A stretch of 64,000 bases of DNA. Source: Nocardioides cremeus (lineage in GTDB: Bacteria; Actinomycetota; Actinomycetes; Propionibacteriales; Nocardioidaceae). Position numbers and translations under genes: made by a program. Location: assembly GCF_030518195.1 (NCBI RefSeq), contig NZ_JAULSC010000013.1, forward strand, positions 1 through 64,000, written 5' to 3'. Under the pieces are notes generated by a model. The model saw only the letters and a program-made list of their open reading frames with translations, did not search any database and was not told the origin of the DNA. This document shows, piece after piece, positions 23,655 to 33,247 of this stretch (the stretch's first letter is position 1; each line of letters opens with the position of its first letter).

Positions 23655-24917
23655 CTAGGTTCGTCGGTGGAAGCTGACCTGGTGGTCACCGCCGACGTCC
23701 GACTCGTACTCGGGGTCGTGGATGCGGCGGTGGTGGTAGGGGCAGAGGAGTCGTCCGCGGGCCAGGTCGGTGTGGCCGTGGCAGGACCAGGGGTCGTCGT
23801 GGTGGGCGTGGCACATGGCCGGCGGGGCGTCGCAGCCGCGGGCGGTGCAGCCACCATCGCGGATACCCATCGCGATCCGTTGTGCAGGGGTGAAGTAGCG
23901 CTTCGCTCGCCCTACGTCGAGCGGCTGGCTGCCCCCGTCGAGCACGACGGGTACGACGCCGGCCTCGCACGCGAGCCGCCGTGCGGTGGCGGCGCTGATC
24001 CGGTCACCGGTGTCGAGCGTGGCCGCCGCCAGACCGTCCTTCAGCGAGTCAAGGGTCATCGTCACCACGACGGTCGCGTTGACGCCGCCGGCCTTCGGCA
24101 GGTCGTTGGGATTCAGGCGCTCGACGAGCTCCACGAACGCCGCACCCAGCCGCTGCGCGGTCGGGCGGCGTACCGGCACCGGCGCCTCGCTCTGCTCCTC
24201 CTGAGCCTCGCGGGTGGCCATCTGGTGCTTCGGTGCGGCGAACGCCAGCAGCGCCCGCTCCAGCATCTGCCCCACCAGCAGGGGAACCGTGAAGGACCCC
24301 TTGATGCGACCATGGCCGTCCTCGCGCATCCGGAACACCGCGGACTTCTCCGCCTCCCGCTCCTCGCGGTCCAGCTGTTCGGCCTCCCACGCCTCGGCCA
24401 CCTCGGGTGCGACGACCTCGAGGATCCGTCGCCCCAGCACCCGCAGGCCCTTGGCGTCGTGGACCTCCGCGAACGCGACCAGGGCCTTAGCCGCCTGCTC
24501 CAGCACAGTCGGGTCGAGGTCGTCGGGCAGCTCGTTCAACGCGGTGCAGATCACCGATGCCTGCTCCGCGATCACGTCACCACGTCCGAGCGCTTCCCGC
24601 ACCACGTCGTACCGGTCGAGACCACTCGCGAGGCGGACCTGGCGGAACGACTCCCGCTTCGTCGACCGCGTCGCGTTGGAGTGCCACACCGCCACCGACG
24701 GCGACGCGTTCGTCTCCGCCACCGCCACAGTCTCGGCGTGCACCAGGGTCCGCGACTTCAGCTCGACCACCCTCGCCTCGAGCCGCGCGATGTCGACCAT
24801 CGCCTCCGCCGTCGCCGCCTGGCCCATCGACCAGGTCGGCACCTCGGCGAGCTCGTCGAGCAGCGAGTGCATGCGCGCGACCGCCCCGTTGATGGGGTGC
24901 GCCGCGGTGGTGGCCAT
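23655..24917 (-). CDS. DUF222 and HNH endonuclease domain protein (13E12 family)
   Basis: A 420-residue protein. The N-terminal DUF222 domain (about 15-290) contains LRVLGRRILEVVAPE and the block KGSFTVPLLVGQMLERALLA. The C-terminal HNH nuclease has the zinc/metal residues in DGGCTARGCDAPPAMCHAHHD and LCPYHHRRIHD. Members occur in many variable copies in actinobacteria and are thought to be DNases of uncertain role. The ATG at 24917 is preceded by GGGAGA. It sits convergently inside the salvage district, separating deoC-udk from add, and looks like an insertion there. Confidence 0.88.
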   Translation of the reverse strand: MATTAAHPINGAVARMHSLLDELAEVPTWSMGQAATAEAMVDIARLEARVVELKSRTLVHAETVAVAETNASPSVAVWHSNATRSTKRESFRQVRLASGLDRYDVVREALGRGDVIAEQASVICTALNELPDDLDPTVLEQAAKALVAFAEVHDAKGLRVLGRRILEVVAPEVAEAWEAEQLDREEREAEKSAVFRMREDGHGRIKGSFTVPLLVGQMLERALLAFAAPKHQMATREAQEEQSEAPVPVRRPTAQRLGAAFVELVERLNPNDLPKAGGVNATVVVTMTLDSLKDGLAAATLDTGDRISAATARRLACEAGVVPVVLDGGSQPLDVGRAKRYFTPAQRIAMGIRDGGCTARGCDAPPAMCHAHHDDPWSCHGHTDLARGRLLCPYHHRRIHDPEYESDVGGDHQVSFHRRT

Positions 24918-25058
24918 GAGAGAAGTCTCCCAGGGGCCACCGACAAAGAAGCAGGTCAGAAGGGGTTTTCCACAGGCCGACGAGAACTATTTCTGATTAC
25001 TTTCTCAACCACCTCGGCGAACCGGATGGCGAGGCCGCCATCCGCCCTGCAGGCGTGG

Positions 25059-25511
25059 TCAGTGAGCGTCGATGAGGGAGCTCAGTGGCGGCACGTGCAG
25101 GTCACACCTGTCGACGTGCCGGTCGAGCACGACGAGGATCGCGGCACGCATCGCCGACACCCGGTCCTCGTGGGCGAGGATGAGGGCGGCCGGGTAGCTC
25201 ACGTTGAAGCAGCCGTAGCCACGGCGGCCGACGACCCGACTGGTATCGCCGAACGTCACGTTGAGGCCGTCGTTGCTCTCGTCCCGCAGGTAGTCGTCGA
25301 CCCAGGTGGGAATCCCGGGCCGGGCTCCGACGAGCTGCCTCCAGGCAGTGTCGAGCGCGTCGTCCCAACCGTCGACCTCGACCTTCTCCCCAGCTCGTCC
25401 ACTTCCCGCCGTGACGCGGTACAGGTCGTCGCTGAGCCATGCCACACCGAAGGGCACAGCCGGGCTGGGCGCCAGCACGGGCGGGAGGCGCCGGCCTGCG
25501 TCAGTCGTCAC
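25059..25511 (-). CDS. hypothetical protein coupled to a 56-aa upstream gene
   Basis: A 150-residue soluble protein that I do not recognise. It has a mixed alpha/beta look: FGVAWLSDDLYRVTAG, GWDDALDTAWRQLVGA, LNVTFGDTSRVVGRRGYGCFNVSY and a C-terminal helix IHVVL-type segment (AAILVVLDRHVD). The GTG at 25511 is chosen because it lies inside the end of the upstream small gene (11-bp overlap, GTGACGACTGA), a coupling arrangement. The frame stays open upstream of it but that part is Arg-rich and out of keeping. Next to a DUF222/HNH gene; accessory status is likely. Confidence 0.55.
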   Translation of the reverse strand: MTTDAGRRLPPVLAPSPAVPFGVAWLSDDLYRVTAGSGRAGEKVEVDGWDDALDTAWRQLVGARPGIPTWVDDYLRDESNDGLNVTFGDTSRVVGRRGYGCFNVSYPAALILAHEDRVSAMRAAILVVLDRHVDRCDLHVPPLSSLIDAH

Positions 25512-25671
25512 GCAGGGCTCGGTGCTGGTCGAGGTTCTGCCCCGCTTGCGGATCCGGCACCGTGTCGGCGTCGACCGTGGCGATCGTCTGGTCGAGCCGC
25601 TCGTCCGGGGGCAGGCTGCTGTAGTCCATCGCGCCCTTGGCCCCCTTCGGGCGGTTCTCTGCTGCTGACAT
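25501..25671 (-). CDS. 56-residue acidic small protein
   Basis: Starting with ATG at 25671 behind a GGGGG-type ribosome binding site, the frame encodes a 56-residue hydrophilic protein with many Asp residues (SSLPPDERLDQTIATVDADT, then ending RALRDD). No membrane segment or cysteine is present. Its stop overlaps the start of the 150-residue protein by 11 bp. The tidy overlap, codon usage and ribosome site support a real gene. Function unknown. Confidence 0.5.
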   Translation of the reverse strand: MSAAENRPKGAKGAMDYSSLPPDERLDQTIATVDADTVPDPQAGQNLDQHRALRDD

Positions 25672-25810
25672 CCCCCGAGCCTAGATCTGTACTCCGGCCC
25701 CCAACAGTGTCGTGGCCGAGTCGCCACCCGAGCCACGGCCCAGGGGTGCGGCAGCAACCGGACCACGGCCCGAAACGGTTGCCAGTTCACCGCCCCCGCC
25801 GCAGCCACCG

Positions 25811-26272
25811 CTACAGCGTGCGGGCGATGCCGAGGATGACCACCCAGGCGACGGGCAGCGACATGCCCAGGCCGAGCATGATGCGCGCCAGGGCCAGGGA
25901 GGTGGCGCCGGCGCCGGCGGTGGGGTCGGCGCTGGCGAGCACGACGCGCGAGGGGTGGCGGGGGTCGTAGCGGACCTCGACCCGCTCCCCCACGTGCGGC
26001 ACCGGCGGCTCGACGCCGGTCATGGTCTGCGCCTCGACGTCGCGCTCACCGGCGCGGTAGCGCAGCTGCTGGTAGTAGATGGTGACCGGCTCGCCGGCCA
26101 TCGCCACGTCCTTGGGCAGCGACTCGAGCACCTCGGCGGTCGTCGGCTCGGAGCGGTCGCCGAAGCCGGCCGCCTCGCGCCGCTGGTGCAGGCCGCGGGC
26201 GGCCAGGACCACACCTGCGAGCAGCGCCAGCACCGCGGCGCCCAGCATCACCACGCTCAGGGCGAGGCTCAT
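25811..26272 (-). CDS. DUF3592-like membrane protein
   Basis: A 153-residue protein with an N-terminal hydrophobic helix (about 5-27) and a C-terminal one (about 130-150) around a beta-rich loop containing [10 protein letters not shown] and [21 protein letters not shown], the latter typical of DUF3592 (the VRYDPxxP pattern). Function is not established. The ATG overlaps the add stop by four bases (ATGA), so it is translated from the add transcript. Confidence 0.75.
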   Translation of the reverse strand: MSLALSVVMLGAAVLALLAGVVLAARGLHQRREAAGFGDRSEPTTAEVLESLPKDVAMAGEPVTIYYQQLRYRAGERDVEAQTMTGVEPPVPHVGERVEVRYDPRHPSRVVLASADPTAGAGATSLALARIMLGLGMSLPVAWVVILGIARTL

Positions 26273-27372
26273 GCACCCTCCGCGGCCAGGGCGGCGTACC
26301 CGGGCTTGACGACCTCGTCGATGATCGCCAGCCGCTCGTCGAAGGGCAGGAAGGCCGACTTCATCGCGTTGATCGTGAACCAGCGCAGGTCGTCGAGGGT
26401 GTAGCCGAACGCGTCGACGAGCGCGGTCATCTCCTTGGTCATCGTCGTGTCCGACATCAGCCGGTTGTCGGTGTTGACCGTGACCCGGAAGCGCAGCCGC
26501 GTCAGCAGCCCGATCGGGTGCTCGGCGATCGAGGTCGCCGCACCGGTCTGCACGTTGCTCGCCGGGCAGAGCTCGAGCGGCACCCGCCGGTCACGCACGT
26601 ACGCCGCCAGCCGGCCCAGCTTCACGCTGCCGTCGTCGCCGACCTCGATGTCGTCGATGATGCGCACCCCGTGCCCGAGCCGGTCGGCCCCGCACCACTG
26701 CAGCGCCTGCCAGATCGAGGGCAGCCCGAAGGCCTCGCCGGCGTGGATGGTGAAGTGCCCGTTCTCGCGCTGGAGGTACTCGAAGGCGTCGAGGTGGCGG
26801 GTCGGGGGGTAGCCGGCCTCGGCGCCGGCGATGTCGAAGCCGGCCACGCCGCGGTCGCGCCAGGCCACCGCGAGCTCGGCGATCTCCATCGAGCGGGCCT
26901 GGTGGCGCATCGCGGTCAGCAGCTGGCGCACCACGATCGCGCCGTCGGCTGCGACGACCGCCTCGTCGATGCCCTGCTGCACCGCGGCGACGACCTCGTC
27001 GAGGCTCAGCCCCTCCTCGACGTGCTGCTCGGGGGCGTAGCGCACCTCGGCGTAGACGACTCCGTCGGCGACCAGGTCCTCGACGAACTCGCGGGCCACC
27101 CGGGTCAGCGCCGGCGCCGTCTGCATCACCGCGACGGTGTGGGCGAAGGTCTCGAGGTAGCGCTCCAGCGAGCCGGAGTCGGCGGACTCGGCGAACCAGC
27201 GCGCGAGCGACTCGACGGTGTCGGCCGGCAGCTCGTGGCCGACCTCGCGGGCCAGCTCCAGGACCGTCGCCGGGCGCAGCCCGCCGTCGAGGTGGTCGTG
27301 CAGGACGACCTTGGGCGCGCGGGCGACCTGGTCGGGGGTGGGGACGATAGGTTCGGTGGCAGTGCCGCTCAT
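26269..27372 (-). CDS. add: adenosine deaminase
   Basis: A 367-residue zinc hydrolase converting adenosine and deoxyadenosine to inosine and deoxyinosine. Zinc and substrate motifs: [10 protein letters not shown] (His25 and His27), [37 protein letters not shown] and [10 protein letters not shown] with the metal-binding Asp. The ATG at 27372 has GAGGATGCC upstream. It is part of the same salvage district as deoA and cdd, matching Rv3313c-Rv3315c order in M. tuberculosis, but here other genes are inserted between add and deoA. Confidence 0.95.
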   Translation of the reverse strand: MSGTATEPIVPTPDQVARAPKVVLHDHLDGGLRPATVLELAREVGHELPADTVESLARWFAESADSGSLERYLETFAHTVAVMQTAPALTRVAREFVEDLVADGVVYAEVRYAPEQHVEEGLSLDEVVAAVQQGIDEAVVAADGAIVVRQLLTAMRHQARSMEIAELAVAWRDRGVAGFDIAGAEAGYPPTRHLDAFEYLQRENGHFTIHAGEAFGLPSIWQALQWCGADRLGHGVRIIDDIEVGDDGSVKLGRLAAYVRDRRVPLELCPASNVQTGAATSIAEHPIGLLTRLRFRVTVNTDNRLMSDTTMTKEMTALVDAFGYTLDDLRWFTINAMKSAFLPFDERLAIIDEVVKPGYAALAAEGA

Positions 27373-27423
27373 GGCGGCATCCTCGCACCCCACCACCGGG
27401 CACCCCCCAGACAGGAGCAGTCC

Positions 27424-27879
27424 ATGCGCGTGTTCACCTCCCTCGACGAGGTCTCCGAGGCCGCCGGCCAGGAGCTCGGCACCAGCGAGTGGGTCGAGAT
27501 CGACCAGCAGCGGGTCGACACCTTCGCCGACGCCACCGGTGACCACCAGTGGATCCACGTCGACGTCGAGCGCGCGAAGGACGGCCCCTTCGGCGGCACC
27601 ATCGCCCACGGCTACCTGACGCTGTCGCTGGTGCCGTGGCTGGGCAGCAAGGTCTTCAGCTTCGACACCCCCGGCGCCAAGCTCAACTACGGCGTCAACA
27701 AGGTGCGCTTCCCCAACCCCGTGCGCGTGGGCAGCCGGATCCGCGCCACGGTCACCCTCGGCGAGGTCACCGACATCCCGGCCGGCAAGCAGGCCACCGT
27801 GCGCTACACCGTCGAGATCGACGGCGCCGACAAGCCGGCCTGCGTCGCCGAGTCGGTCGTGCTGCTGCTCACCGACTGA
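27424..27879 (+). CDS. MaoC family dehydratase (R-specific enoyl-CoA hydratase-like)
   Basis: A 151-residue hot-dog-fold protein. The hydratase-2 motif is clear: [18 protein letters not shown] (catalytic Asp and His) followed by [14 protein letters not shown], and [19 protein letters not shown]. It probably hydrates trans-2-enoyl-CoA. The ATG at 27424 has ACAGGAGCAG upstream. It stands alone on the plus strand, divergent from add and convergent with the ATP-grasp gene. Confidence 0.9.
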   Translation: MRVFTSLDEVSEAAGQELGTSEWVEIDQQRVDTFADATGDHQWIHVDVERAKDGPFGGTIAHGYLTLSLVPWLGSKVFSFDTPGAKLNYGVNKVRFPNPVRVGSRIRATVTLGEVTDIPAGKQATVRYTVEIDGADKPACVAESVVLLLTD

Positions 27880-27896
27880 CCACCAGCCAGGGGCGG

Positions 27897-28751
27897 TCAG
27901 CCCAGCCGGTCGACCACCAGGTCGGCGAACGGGCCGGCCGACCCGGGCGCCAGGTCGAGGTAGAGGCCGGGCTCGATGAGCTCGAGCTCGCTGACCGCGA
28001 GCCGGCCGTCGAGCTCCATCATGTCGACGCGTGCGTAGTCGAGGCGCTGCTCGAGCAGCGCCTCGGCCGCCCGCACCGCGTCGAGCGCCAGCCGTTCGGC
28101 CGCGGGGTCGACGTCGACCAGGGTGCTGCGCCCACCGTGCTCGGTGTGCACCCGCACCTCGCCGGCGCCCGGCACCTTGTCGACCTGGGTTCGCGCCACG
28201 CCGTCGAGCACCACCACGGAGGTCTCGCCCCGGGTGCGCACCGACTCCACGAGCGGCTGCGCCAGCCACGGCCCCGGCGTCAGCCCGACCAGCCGGTCGT
28301 CCTCGACCGAGTCGATCACGACCACGCCCACGCCGCCCGCGCCGATGCGCGGCTTGACCACCACGCTCCCCCAGCGGTCCAGGGCGCGCTGCAGCCCCCC
28401 GACCAGGTCCTCGTCGTCGACGAGCTCGGAGGGCACCACCGGCACGTGCTCGCCCAGGGTCTCGAGATAGGCCTTGTCGGTGTTCCAGTCGAAGACGGCG
28501 CCGCCGTTGAGCAGGCGGGTCTCCTTCTCGACGCGGGCCACCCAGTCGCGCCACGCCGGCAGGCGGCGCTGGTAGTCCCACGTCGCGCGGACCGCCACCA
28601 GGTCGGAGGCGGCCCAGTCGACCTCCGGGTCGTCCCAGGTCGCCCAGGCGGCCTCGACGCCACGCTCGGCGAGGGCGTCGACGAGCAGCGAGCCACCAGG
28701 CTCGCCCTCGGGCATCAGGCAGAACGTCGCGAGCAGCACACGGGCATCCAT
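27897..28751 (-). CDS. ATP-grasp superfamily ligase-like protein
   Basis: A 284-residue protein. The N-terminal pre-grasp domain begins [16 protein letters not shown] and has [11 protein letters not shown]. The ATP-grasp core shows [16 protein letters not shown] (phosphate-contacting lysine and Gly-rich loop), and the metal-binding end is [12 protein letters not shown] with [12 protein letters not shown]. This resembles the RimK/glutathione-synthetase-like group that joins a carboxylate to an amine or thiol. The substrates cannot be read from sequence. It starts at an ATG behind GGAGGC. Confidence 0.8.
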   Translation of the reverse strand: MDARVLLATFCLMPEGEPGGSLLVDALAERGVEAAWATWDDPEVDWAASDLVAVRATWDYQRRLPAWRDWVARVEKETRLLNGGAVFDWNTDKAYLETLGEHVPVVPSELVDDEDLVGGLQRALDRWGSVVVKPRIGAGGVGVVVIDSVEDDRLVGLTPGPWLAQPLVESVRTRGETSVVVLDGVARTQVDKVPGAGEVRVHTEHGGRSTLVDVDPAAERLALDAVRAAEALLEQRLDYARVDMMELDGRLAVSELELIEPGLYLDLAPGSAGPFADLVVDRLG

Positions 28752-28779
28752 GCCTCCATGCTGTCAGGCCCCGGCGCCC

Positions 28780-30234
28780 TCAGCCGTACGGCGTCAGCAG
28801 CTGGTCGACCGGGGCGTGGTCGTCGGTGAGCACCTCGGCCCCGTCGACCCACTCCCGCAGGGCCGCGCCGGTGAGCAGCCGCCAGCCGGTGTCACGCTCG
28901 TCGAGACCGGCCTGCACCTGCTCGAGGTCGAGCGGCGCCGGCGAGGCCAGGGCGACCAGGTTGCCGCCGTCCTCGCGGGCCAGGGTGGCGGGCGGGGCGA
29001 GCAGCGCGACGTGCTCGAAGACCGCGTCGAGCGTGGCCAGCTCGGCGCGTGCGAAGGCCAGCGGCCCCCGGTCGATGAGGTTCTGCACGTAGGCGCCGTC
29101 GTCGACCAGCACCCGCCGCACCTCGCGCACCGCCTCCAGCGTGGTCAGGTGCCAGGGCACGCTCAGCCCACCGAAGGCGTCACCCACCACCACGTCGTAC
29201 GCCGCGTCGTCGAGGCTCTCGATCCCCAGGCGGCCGTCCTCGACGCGCACCTCGAGGTCGGGGCCGGTCTCGAGCCCGAGCCGCTCGACGTCGAGGTCGA
29301 CCACGCCGGCGTCGATCTCGGAGACCAGGCTGCGGCTGCCGGGGCGGGTCGCCTCGAGCCACCGCGGCAGGGTCAGCCCGCCGCCACCGAGGTGGTAGGC
29401 CTCCAGCGGCTCGCCGGCCGGGCGCACCGAGTCGATCGCGGCGGCCGCCGCGCGCACGTAGGCGAACTCGAGGTGGGTCGGGTCGTCGGGGTCGACGTAG
29501 GAGTGCCGCACCCCGTCGAGGACCAGCACCAGGCCGCCGTCGCGCTCGGGGTCCTCCTGCACGACCGCGCAGTGGTAGGTCGTCTCGACGTCGCACCCGC
29601 CGGGCGCGGCCGCCGCCCCCAGGCCGCCGAGCAGCACCAGGGCCACCGGCGCCGCGACGGTGCGCCAGCCGCGCACCCGCCAGTCGACCAGCACCCCGCA
29701 GACCACGAGCGTGACGCCCAGGGCGACGAGGATGGCGCTGACGGGCACCAGCGAGATGAGGAAGAAGCCGGTGACCACGGTGCCTGCGATCGACCCGGCG
29801 GTGGCGATGCCGGAGAGCCGGCCCACGACGGTGCCGGTCTCCTCGAGGCTGGTCAGCTGCAGCTTGGTGACCATCGGGGTGATCGCCGAGAGCAGCGCCC
29901 CCGGCACCACGATCGTGACGATCGCGGCCGGCACGACCAGGGTGCCGGCGCCGGTCTCGGCCCCTCCGCGCACCAGCAGCGGCGTGAGCGCCACGACCAC
30001 CCCGGAGATGCCGAGCAGCGGCCCCAGGGTGCGCCGCGGCGGCACCCGGTCGGCGGCCCGGCCGCCGGCCCAGGAGCCGAGCGCGATCGCGGAGAGCGCG
30101 AGCCCGATGACCAGCGTGCTGGTCTCGAGCGTCAGCCCCAGGTACGGCGCCAGCAGCCGCAGCGCCACCAGCTCGACGACCAGCACGGCCGCCGAGGAGC
30201 CGAAGACCAGGGCGACGGCGCCCCTCTCGTTCAC
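28780..30234 (-). CDS. fused membrane / spermidine synthase-like protein
   Basis: A 484-residue protein. The first 210 residues form about seven hydrophobic helices (VALVFGSSAAVLVVELVALRLLAPYLG and following). The C-terminal half is a spermidine-synthase-type Rossmann domain with DGVRHSYVD, YHLGGGGLTLPRW, SEIDAGVVDL and VVVGDAFGGLSVPWHL. In such fusions an aminopropyltransferase activity is not demonstrated; a different SAM- or decarboxy-SAM-dependent role is possible. GTG at 30234 is used because the membrane part begins there. It follows deoA on the same strand after 23 bp. Confidence 0.83.
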   Translation of the reverse strand: MNERGAVALVFGSSAAVLVVELVALRLLAPYLGLTLETSTLVIGLALSAIALGSWAGGRAADRVPPRRTLGPLLGISGVVVALTPLLVRGGAETGAGTLVVPAAIVTIVVPGALLSAITPMVTKLQLTSLEETGTVVGRLSGIATAGSIAGTVVTGFFLISLVPVSAILVALGVTLVVCGVLVDWRVRGWRTVAAPVALVLLGGLGAAAAPGGCDVETTYHCAVVQEDPERDGGLVLVLDGVRHSYVDPDDPTHLEFAYVRAAAAAIDSVRPAGEPLEAYHLGGGGLTLPRWLEATRPGSRSLVSEIDAGVVDLDVERLGLETGPDLEVRVEDGRLGIESLDDAAYDVVVGDAFGGLSVPWHLTTLEAVREVRRVLVDDGAYVQNLIDRGPLAFARAELATLDAVFEHVALLAPPATLAREDGGNLVALASPAPLDLEQVQAGLDERDTGWRLLTGAALREWVDGAEVLTDDHAPVDQLLTPYG

Positions 30235-30257
30235 GGCTGCTCGTCCATGCTGCCCGC

Positions 30258-31544
30258 TCAGCCGATGCGGTCGATCACCAGCGGGTCGGGGGTGAAGTCG
30301 CTTCCCGCGTCGCTGATGTCGTAGCCGTCCTCGAGCGAGGCCAGCGCGCGCTCGAAGCGCTCGGGCTCGTCGGTGAGCAGCGTGAAGAGGGGCTCGCCGG
30401 CGGTGACCTCGTCGCCGGGCCGGGCGTGCCACACGACGCCGGCACCGGCCTGCACCGGGTCCTCCTTGCGGGCCCGGCCGGCGCCCAGGCGCCACGCGGC
30501 CATCCCGACCGCCATCGCGTCGAGGCGGGTCAGCACGCCGCTGGTGGGTGCCTCGACGACGTGCTCCTCCTTGGCGCGGGGCAGCTCGGCGTCGGGGTCG
30601 CCGCCCTGGGCGCGGATCATCGCCTTCCAGGTGTCCATGGCCGAGCCGTCGGCGAGCTTGTCGGCCGGGTCGACGTCGGTGACGCCGGCAGCGGCGAGCA
30701 TCTCGCGGGCCAGGGCCACGGTCAGCTCGACCACGTCGGCGGGCCCGCCACCGGCGAGCACGTCGACGGACTCGGCGACCTCGATCGCGTTGCCGGCCGT
30801 CCGGCCCAGCGGGGTGGACATGTCGGTGAGCAGCGCGACCGTGGTGACGCCGGCGTCGTTGCCCAGCGCCACCATCGTCTCGGCGAGCTCGCGGGCGTCC
30901 TCGATGGACTTCATGAAGGCGCCGGTGCCGACCTTGACGTCGAGCACCAGCGCACCGGTGCCCTCGGCGATCTTCTTGCTCATGATCGAGGAGGCGATCA
31001 GCGGGATCGCCTCGACGGTGCCGGTGACGTCGCGCAGCGCGTAGAGCTTCTTGTCGGCCGGGGCCAGCTCGGCGCCGGCGGCGCAGATGACGGCGCCGAT
31101 CTCCTCGAGCTGCTCGAGCAGCGCGGAGTTCGAGAGGTCGGCCTGCCAGCCGGGGATCGCCTCGAGCTTGTCGAGGGTGCCGCCGGTGTGGCCCAGCCCG
31201 CGACCCGACAGCTGCGGCACCGCCACGCCGCAGGCGGCCACCAGCGGCGCCAGCGGCAGGGTGATCTTGTCGCCCACGCCGCCGGTCGAGTGCTTGTCGG
31301 CGGTGGGCCGCGAGAGCCCGGAGAAGTCCATCCGCTCGCCGGAGGCGATCATCGCCTGCGTCCAGCGGCTGATCTCGCCGCGGTCCATGCCGCGCAGCAG
31401 GATCGCCATGGCCAGCGCCGACATCTGCTCGTCGGCGACGTCGCCACGGGTGTAGGCGTCGACCACCCAGTCGATCTGGCTGTCGCTCAGGCCGTGGCCG
31501 TCGCGCTTGGCCTGGATGACCTCCACCGCATCGTGCTTGCTCAT
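30258..31544 (-). CDS. deoA: thymidine phosphorylase
   Basis: A 428-residue pyrimidine nucleoside phosphorylase splitting thymidine and deoxyuridine to base and deoxyribose-1-phosphate. Motifs: KHSTGGVGDK phosphate site (84-93), SGRGLGHTGGTLDKLEAIPG signature, SSIMSKKIAEGTGALVLDVKVG and the C-terminal domain EEPLFTL-type strand. The ATG at 31544 overlaps the cdd stop by four bases, so cdd-deoA form an operon reading away from the BMP transporter. Confidence 0.95.
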   Translation of the reverse strand: MSKHDAVEVIQAKRDGHGLSDSQIDWVVDAYTRGDVADEQMSALAMAILLRGMDRGEISRWTQAMIASGERMDFSGLSRPTADKHSTGGVGDKITLPLAPLVAACGVAVPQLSGRGLGHTGGTLDKLEAIPGWQADLSNSALLEQLEEIGAVICAAGAELAPADKKLYALRDVTGTVEAIPLIASSIMSKKIAEGTGALVLDVKVGTGAFMKSIEDARELAETMVALGNDAGVTTVALLTDMSTPLGRTAGNAIEVAESVDVLAGGGPADVVELTVALAREMLAAAGVTDVDPADKLADGSAMDTWKAMIRAQGGDPDAELPRAKEEHVVEAPTSGVLTRLDAMAVGMAAWRLGAGRARKEDPVQAGAGVVWHARPGDEVTAGEPLFTLLTDEPERFERALASLEDGYDISDAGSDFTPDPLVIDRIG

Positions 31545-31960
31545 CGTTTCCTCTCGTCCAGGGCGTCGGGGCCGAACGCGTCGGGCAGCACCTGGTCCAT
31601 GGTCCGCAGACCGCTGACCGTCCAGAGCACCAGCTCGCGTCCGCCGTTCTCGAACAGCAGCTGGCGGCACCGGCCGCAGGGCATGATCACCTGGCCGTCG
31701 CCGCCCACGCACACGAAGTGGGTCAGGCGGCCGCCGCCGGTGAGGTGCAGCTGGCTGACCAGACCGCACTCGGCACACAGCGTCACGCCGTACGCCGCGT
31801 TCTCGACGTTGCACCCCACGACCGTGCGGCCGTCGTCGACCAGCGCCGCGGCCCCGACGGGGTAGGACGAGTAGGGCGCGTAGGCCCGGTGCATCGCCTC
31901 CACCGCGCGCTCCCGCAGCGACTCCCACGGCTCGCCGTGGACCTGCTCCGCTTCTGCCAT
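31541..31960 (-). CDS. cdd: cytidine deaminase
   Basis: A 139-residue tetramer-type deaminase acting on cytidine and deoxycytidine. The zinc site is CAEC (Cys62, catalytic Glu64) with PCGRCRQ (Cys95, Cys98), preceded by the substrate motif GCNVENAAYG. It starts at ATG 31960 behind GAGGAGGGACG, first gene of cdd-deoA. It is divergent from the BMP nucleoside transporter operon with a 192-bp shared region, so joint regulation is plausible. Confidence 0.95.
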   Translation of the reverse strand: MAEAEQVHGEPWESLRERAVEAMHRAYAPYSSYPVGAAALVDDGRTVVGCNVENAAYGVTLCAECGLVSQLHLTGGGRLTHFVCVGGDGQVIMPCGRCRQLLFENGGRELVLWTVSGLRTMDQVLPDAFGPDALDERKR

Positions 31961-32152
31961 CGTCCCTCCTCGGTCGGGTCCCAGTGGACCACGAGGCACC
32001 ACCCGCCGAGCGCGGAGTGGGTGCGGCCACGAGGTTCCAAGTCGATAACTGTTGAGGTCTGCCGTCGTGATGCGGCCCCGCGCCACCCCCTTCGGTACTA
32101 CCGTTCCGTCGTTGGCCCCCGGAGGTGAGGGGCTCGGAACTGGAGGAACACG
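31961..32152. promoter_or_regulatory. divergent control region between cdd-deoA and the nucleoside importer
   Basis: A 192-bp region with ribosome sites at both ends (for cdd, and TGGAGGAACACG before TTG 32153). Candidate promoter words such as GATAACTGTTGAGG near 32043-32058 are visible but no clear -35/-10 pair or palindrome. A second GGAGG at 32121-32125 precedes no recognised start. Confidence 0.35.
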
Positions 32153-33241
32153 TTGAACAGCATCAGGAAGACCGTCGTCGGCGGCATTGCAGCCCTCGCG
32201 GCCACCACGACCCTCGTGGCCTGCGGCGACGCACCCAGCGAAGAGAACAGCACCGGCGCCGACGGGTCGAGCGACTTCCTGCCCTGCATCGTCTCCGATG
32301 CCGGCGGATTCGACGACAAGTCCTTCAACCAGCTGAGCTTCGAGGGCGTCGAGAAGGCCGCCGAGGAGATCGGCACCGAGGCCAAGGGCGTCGAGTCCAA
32401 CAGCGAGAACGACTACGGCCCGAACCTCGACAGCCTGGTCGCCGAGGGCTGCGACATCATCGTCTCGGTCGGCTTCGCGCTGGCCGCGGCCACGGTCGAG
32501 TCGGCCAACGCCAACCCGGAGATGCAGTACGCCCTCATCGACGACGCGGCCGACACCGACTTCGACGGTGAGAAGGACGCCGACAACGTCAAGCCGCTCC
32601 TCTACGACACCGCCCAGGCGGCGTTCCTCGCCGGCTACGCGGCTGCCGACTACACCAAGACCGGCGTCGTGGGCACCTACGGCGGCCAGCCCTTCCCGAC
32701 CGTCACCATCTTCATGGACGGCTTCCGCCAGGGCGTGGAGTACTACAACGAGCAGAAGGATGCCGACGTCGAGGTCGTCGGCTGGGACGGCGAGAACGGC
32801 TCCTTCACCGGTGGCTTCGAGGCCAACGAGAAGGCCACCAACACCGCCAAGCAGCTGCTCGACCAGGACGTCGACGTGATCCTGCCGGTCGGCGGCCCCA
32901 TCTACCAGGGCGCGCTGACCGCGATCGCCGACTCGGGTCGCGACATCGCCATGATCGGCGTCGACGCCGACCAGTTCGAGACCGACCCGGCCACCCAGGA
33001 CGTCATCATGACCTCCATCCAGAAGGGCATGGACGTCTCGACGTACGACACGGTCATGGCCGCCAGCAACGGCGAGTTCGACCCGACCGCCTACGTCGGC
33101 ACCCTCGAGAACGAGGGCGTCAGCCTCGCCCCGTTCCACAACTTCGAGGACAAGGTCTCCGACTCGCTGGCCGACGAGATCGAGCAGGTCAAGGCAGGCA
33201 TCATCGACGGCTCCATCAAGGTCGAGTCCTACCTCAACTGA
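32153..33241 (+). CDS. BMP family ABC transporter substrate-binding lipoprotein (nucleosides)
   Basis: A 362-residue exported lipoprotein. A basic start and hydrophobic stretch end in a lipobox (TTLVAC, Cys at residue 24), followed by a Ser/Glu-rich linker. The Bmp/Med fold shows GGFDDKSFNQLSFEG, EGCDIIVSVGFALAAAT and PVGGPIYQGAL. BMP proteins paired with RbsA-type ATPases and two permeases bind purine/pyrimidine nucleosides. TTG at 32153 is chosen because of the strong GGAGG and because the signal peptide begins right there. A strong hairpin after its stop may raise its level over the downstream genes. Confidence 0.9.
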   Translation: MNSIRKTVVGGIAALAATTTLVACGDAPSEENSTGADGSSDFLPCIVSDAGGFDDKSFNQLSFEGVEKAAEEIGTEAKGVESNSENDYGPNLDSLVAEGCDIIVSVGFALAAATVESANANPEMQYALIDDAADTDFDGEKDADNVKPLLYDTAQAAFLAGYAAADYTKTGVVGTYGGQPFPTVTIFMDGFRQGVEYYNEQKDADVEVVGWDGENGSFTGGFEANEKATNTAKQLLDQDVDVILPVGGPIYQGALTAIADSGRDIAMIGVDADQFETDPATQDVIMTSIQKGMDVSTYDTVMAASNGEFDPTAYVGTLENEGVSLAPFHNFEDKVSDSLADEIEQVKAGIIDGSIKVESYLN

Positions 33242-33247
33242 GCACCG

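Noticed and set aside
25512-25808. N-terminal extension of the 150-aa protein to a 249-aa protein
   Set aside because: The extra part is Arg/Thr/Ser-rich and overlaps the well-formed 56-aa gene in another frame; GTG 25511 gives a clean coupled start.
32043-32110. Possible riboswitch in front of the nucleoside importer
   Set aside because: No purine-riboswitch-like helices or conserved junction words; leader is short and unstructured to the eye.
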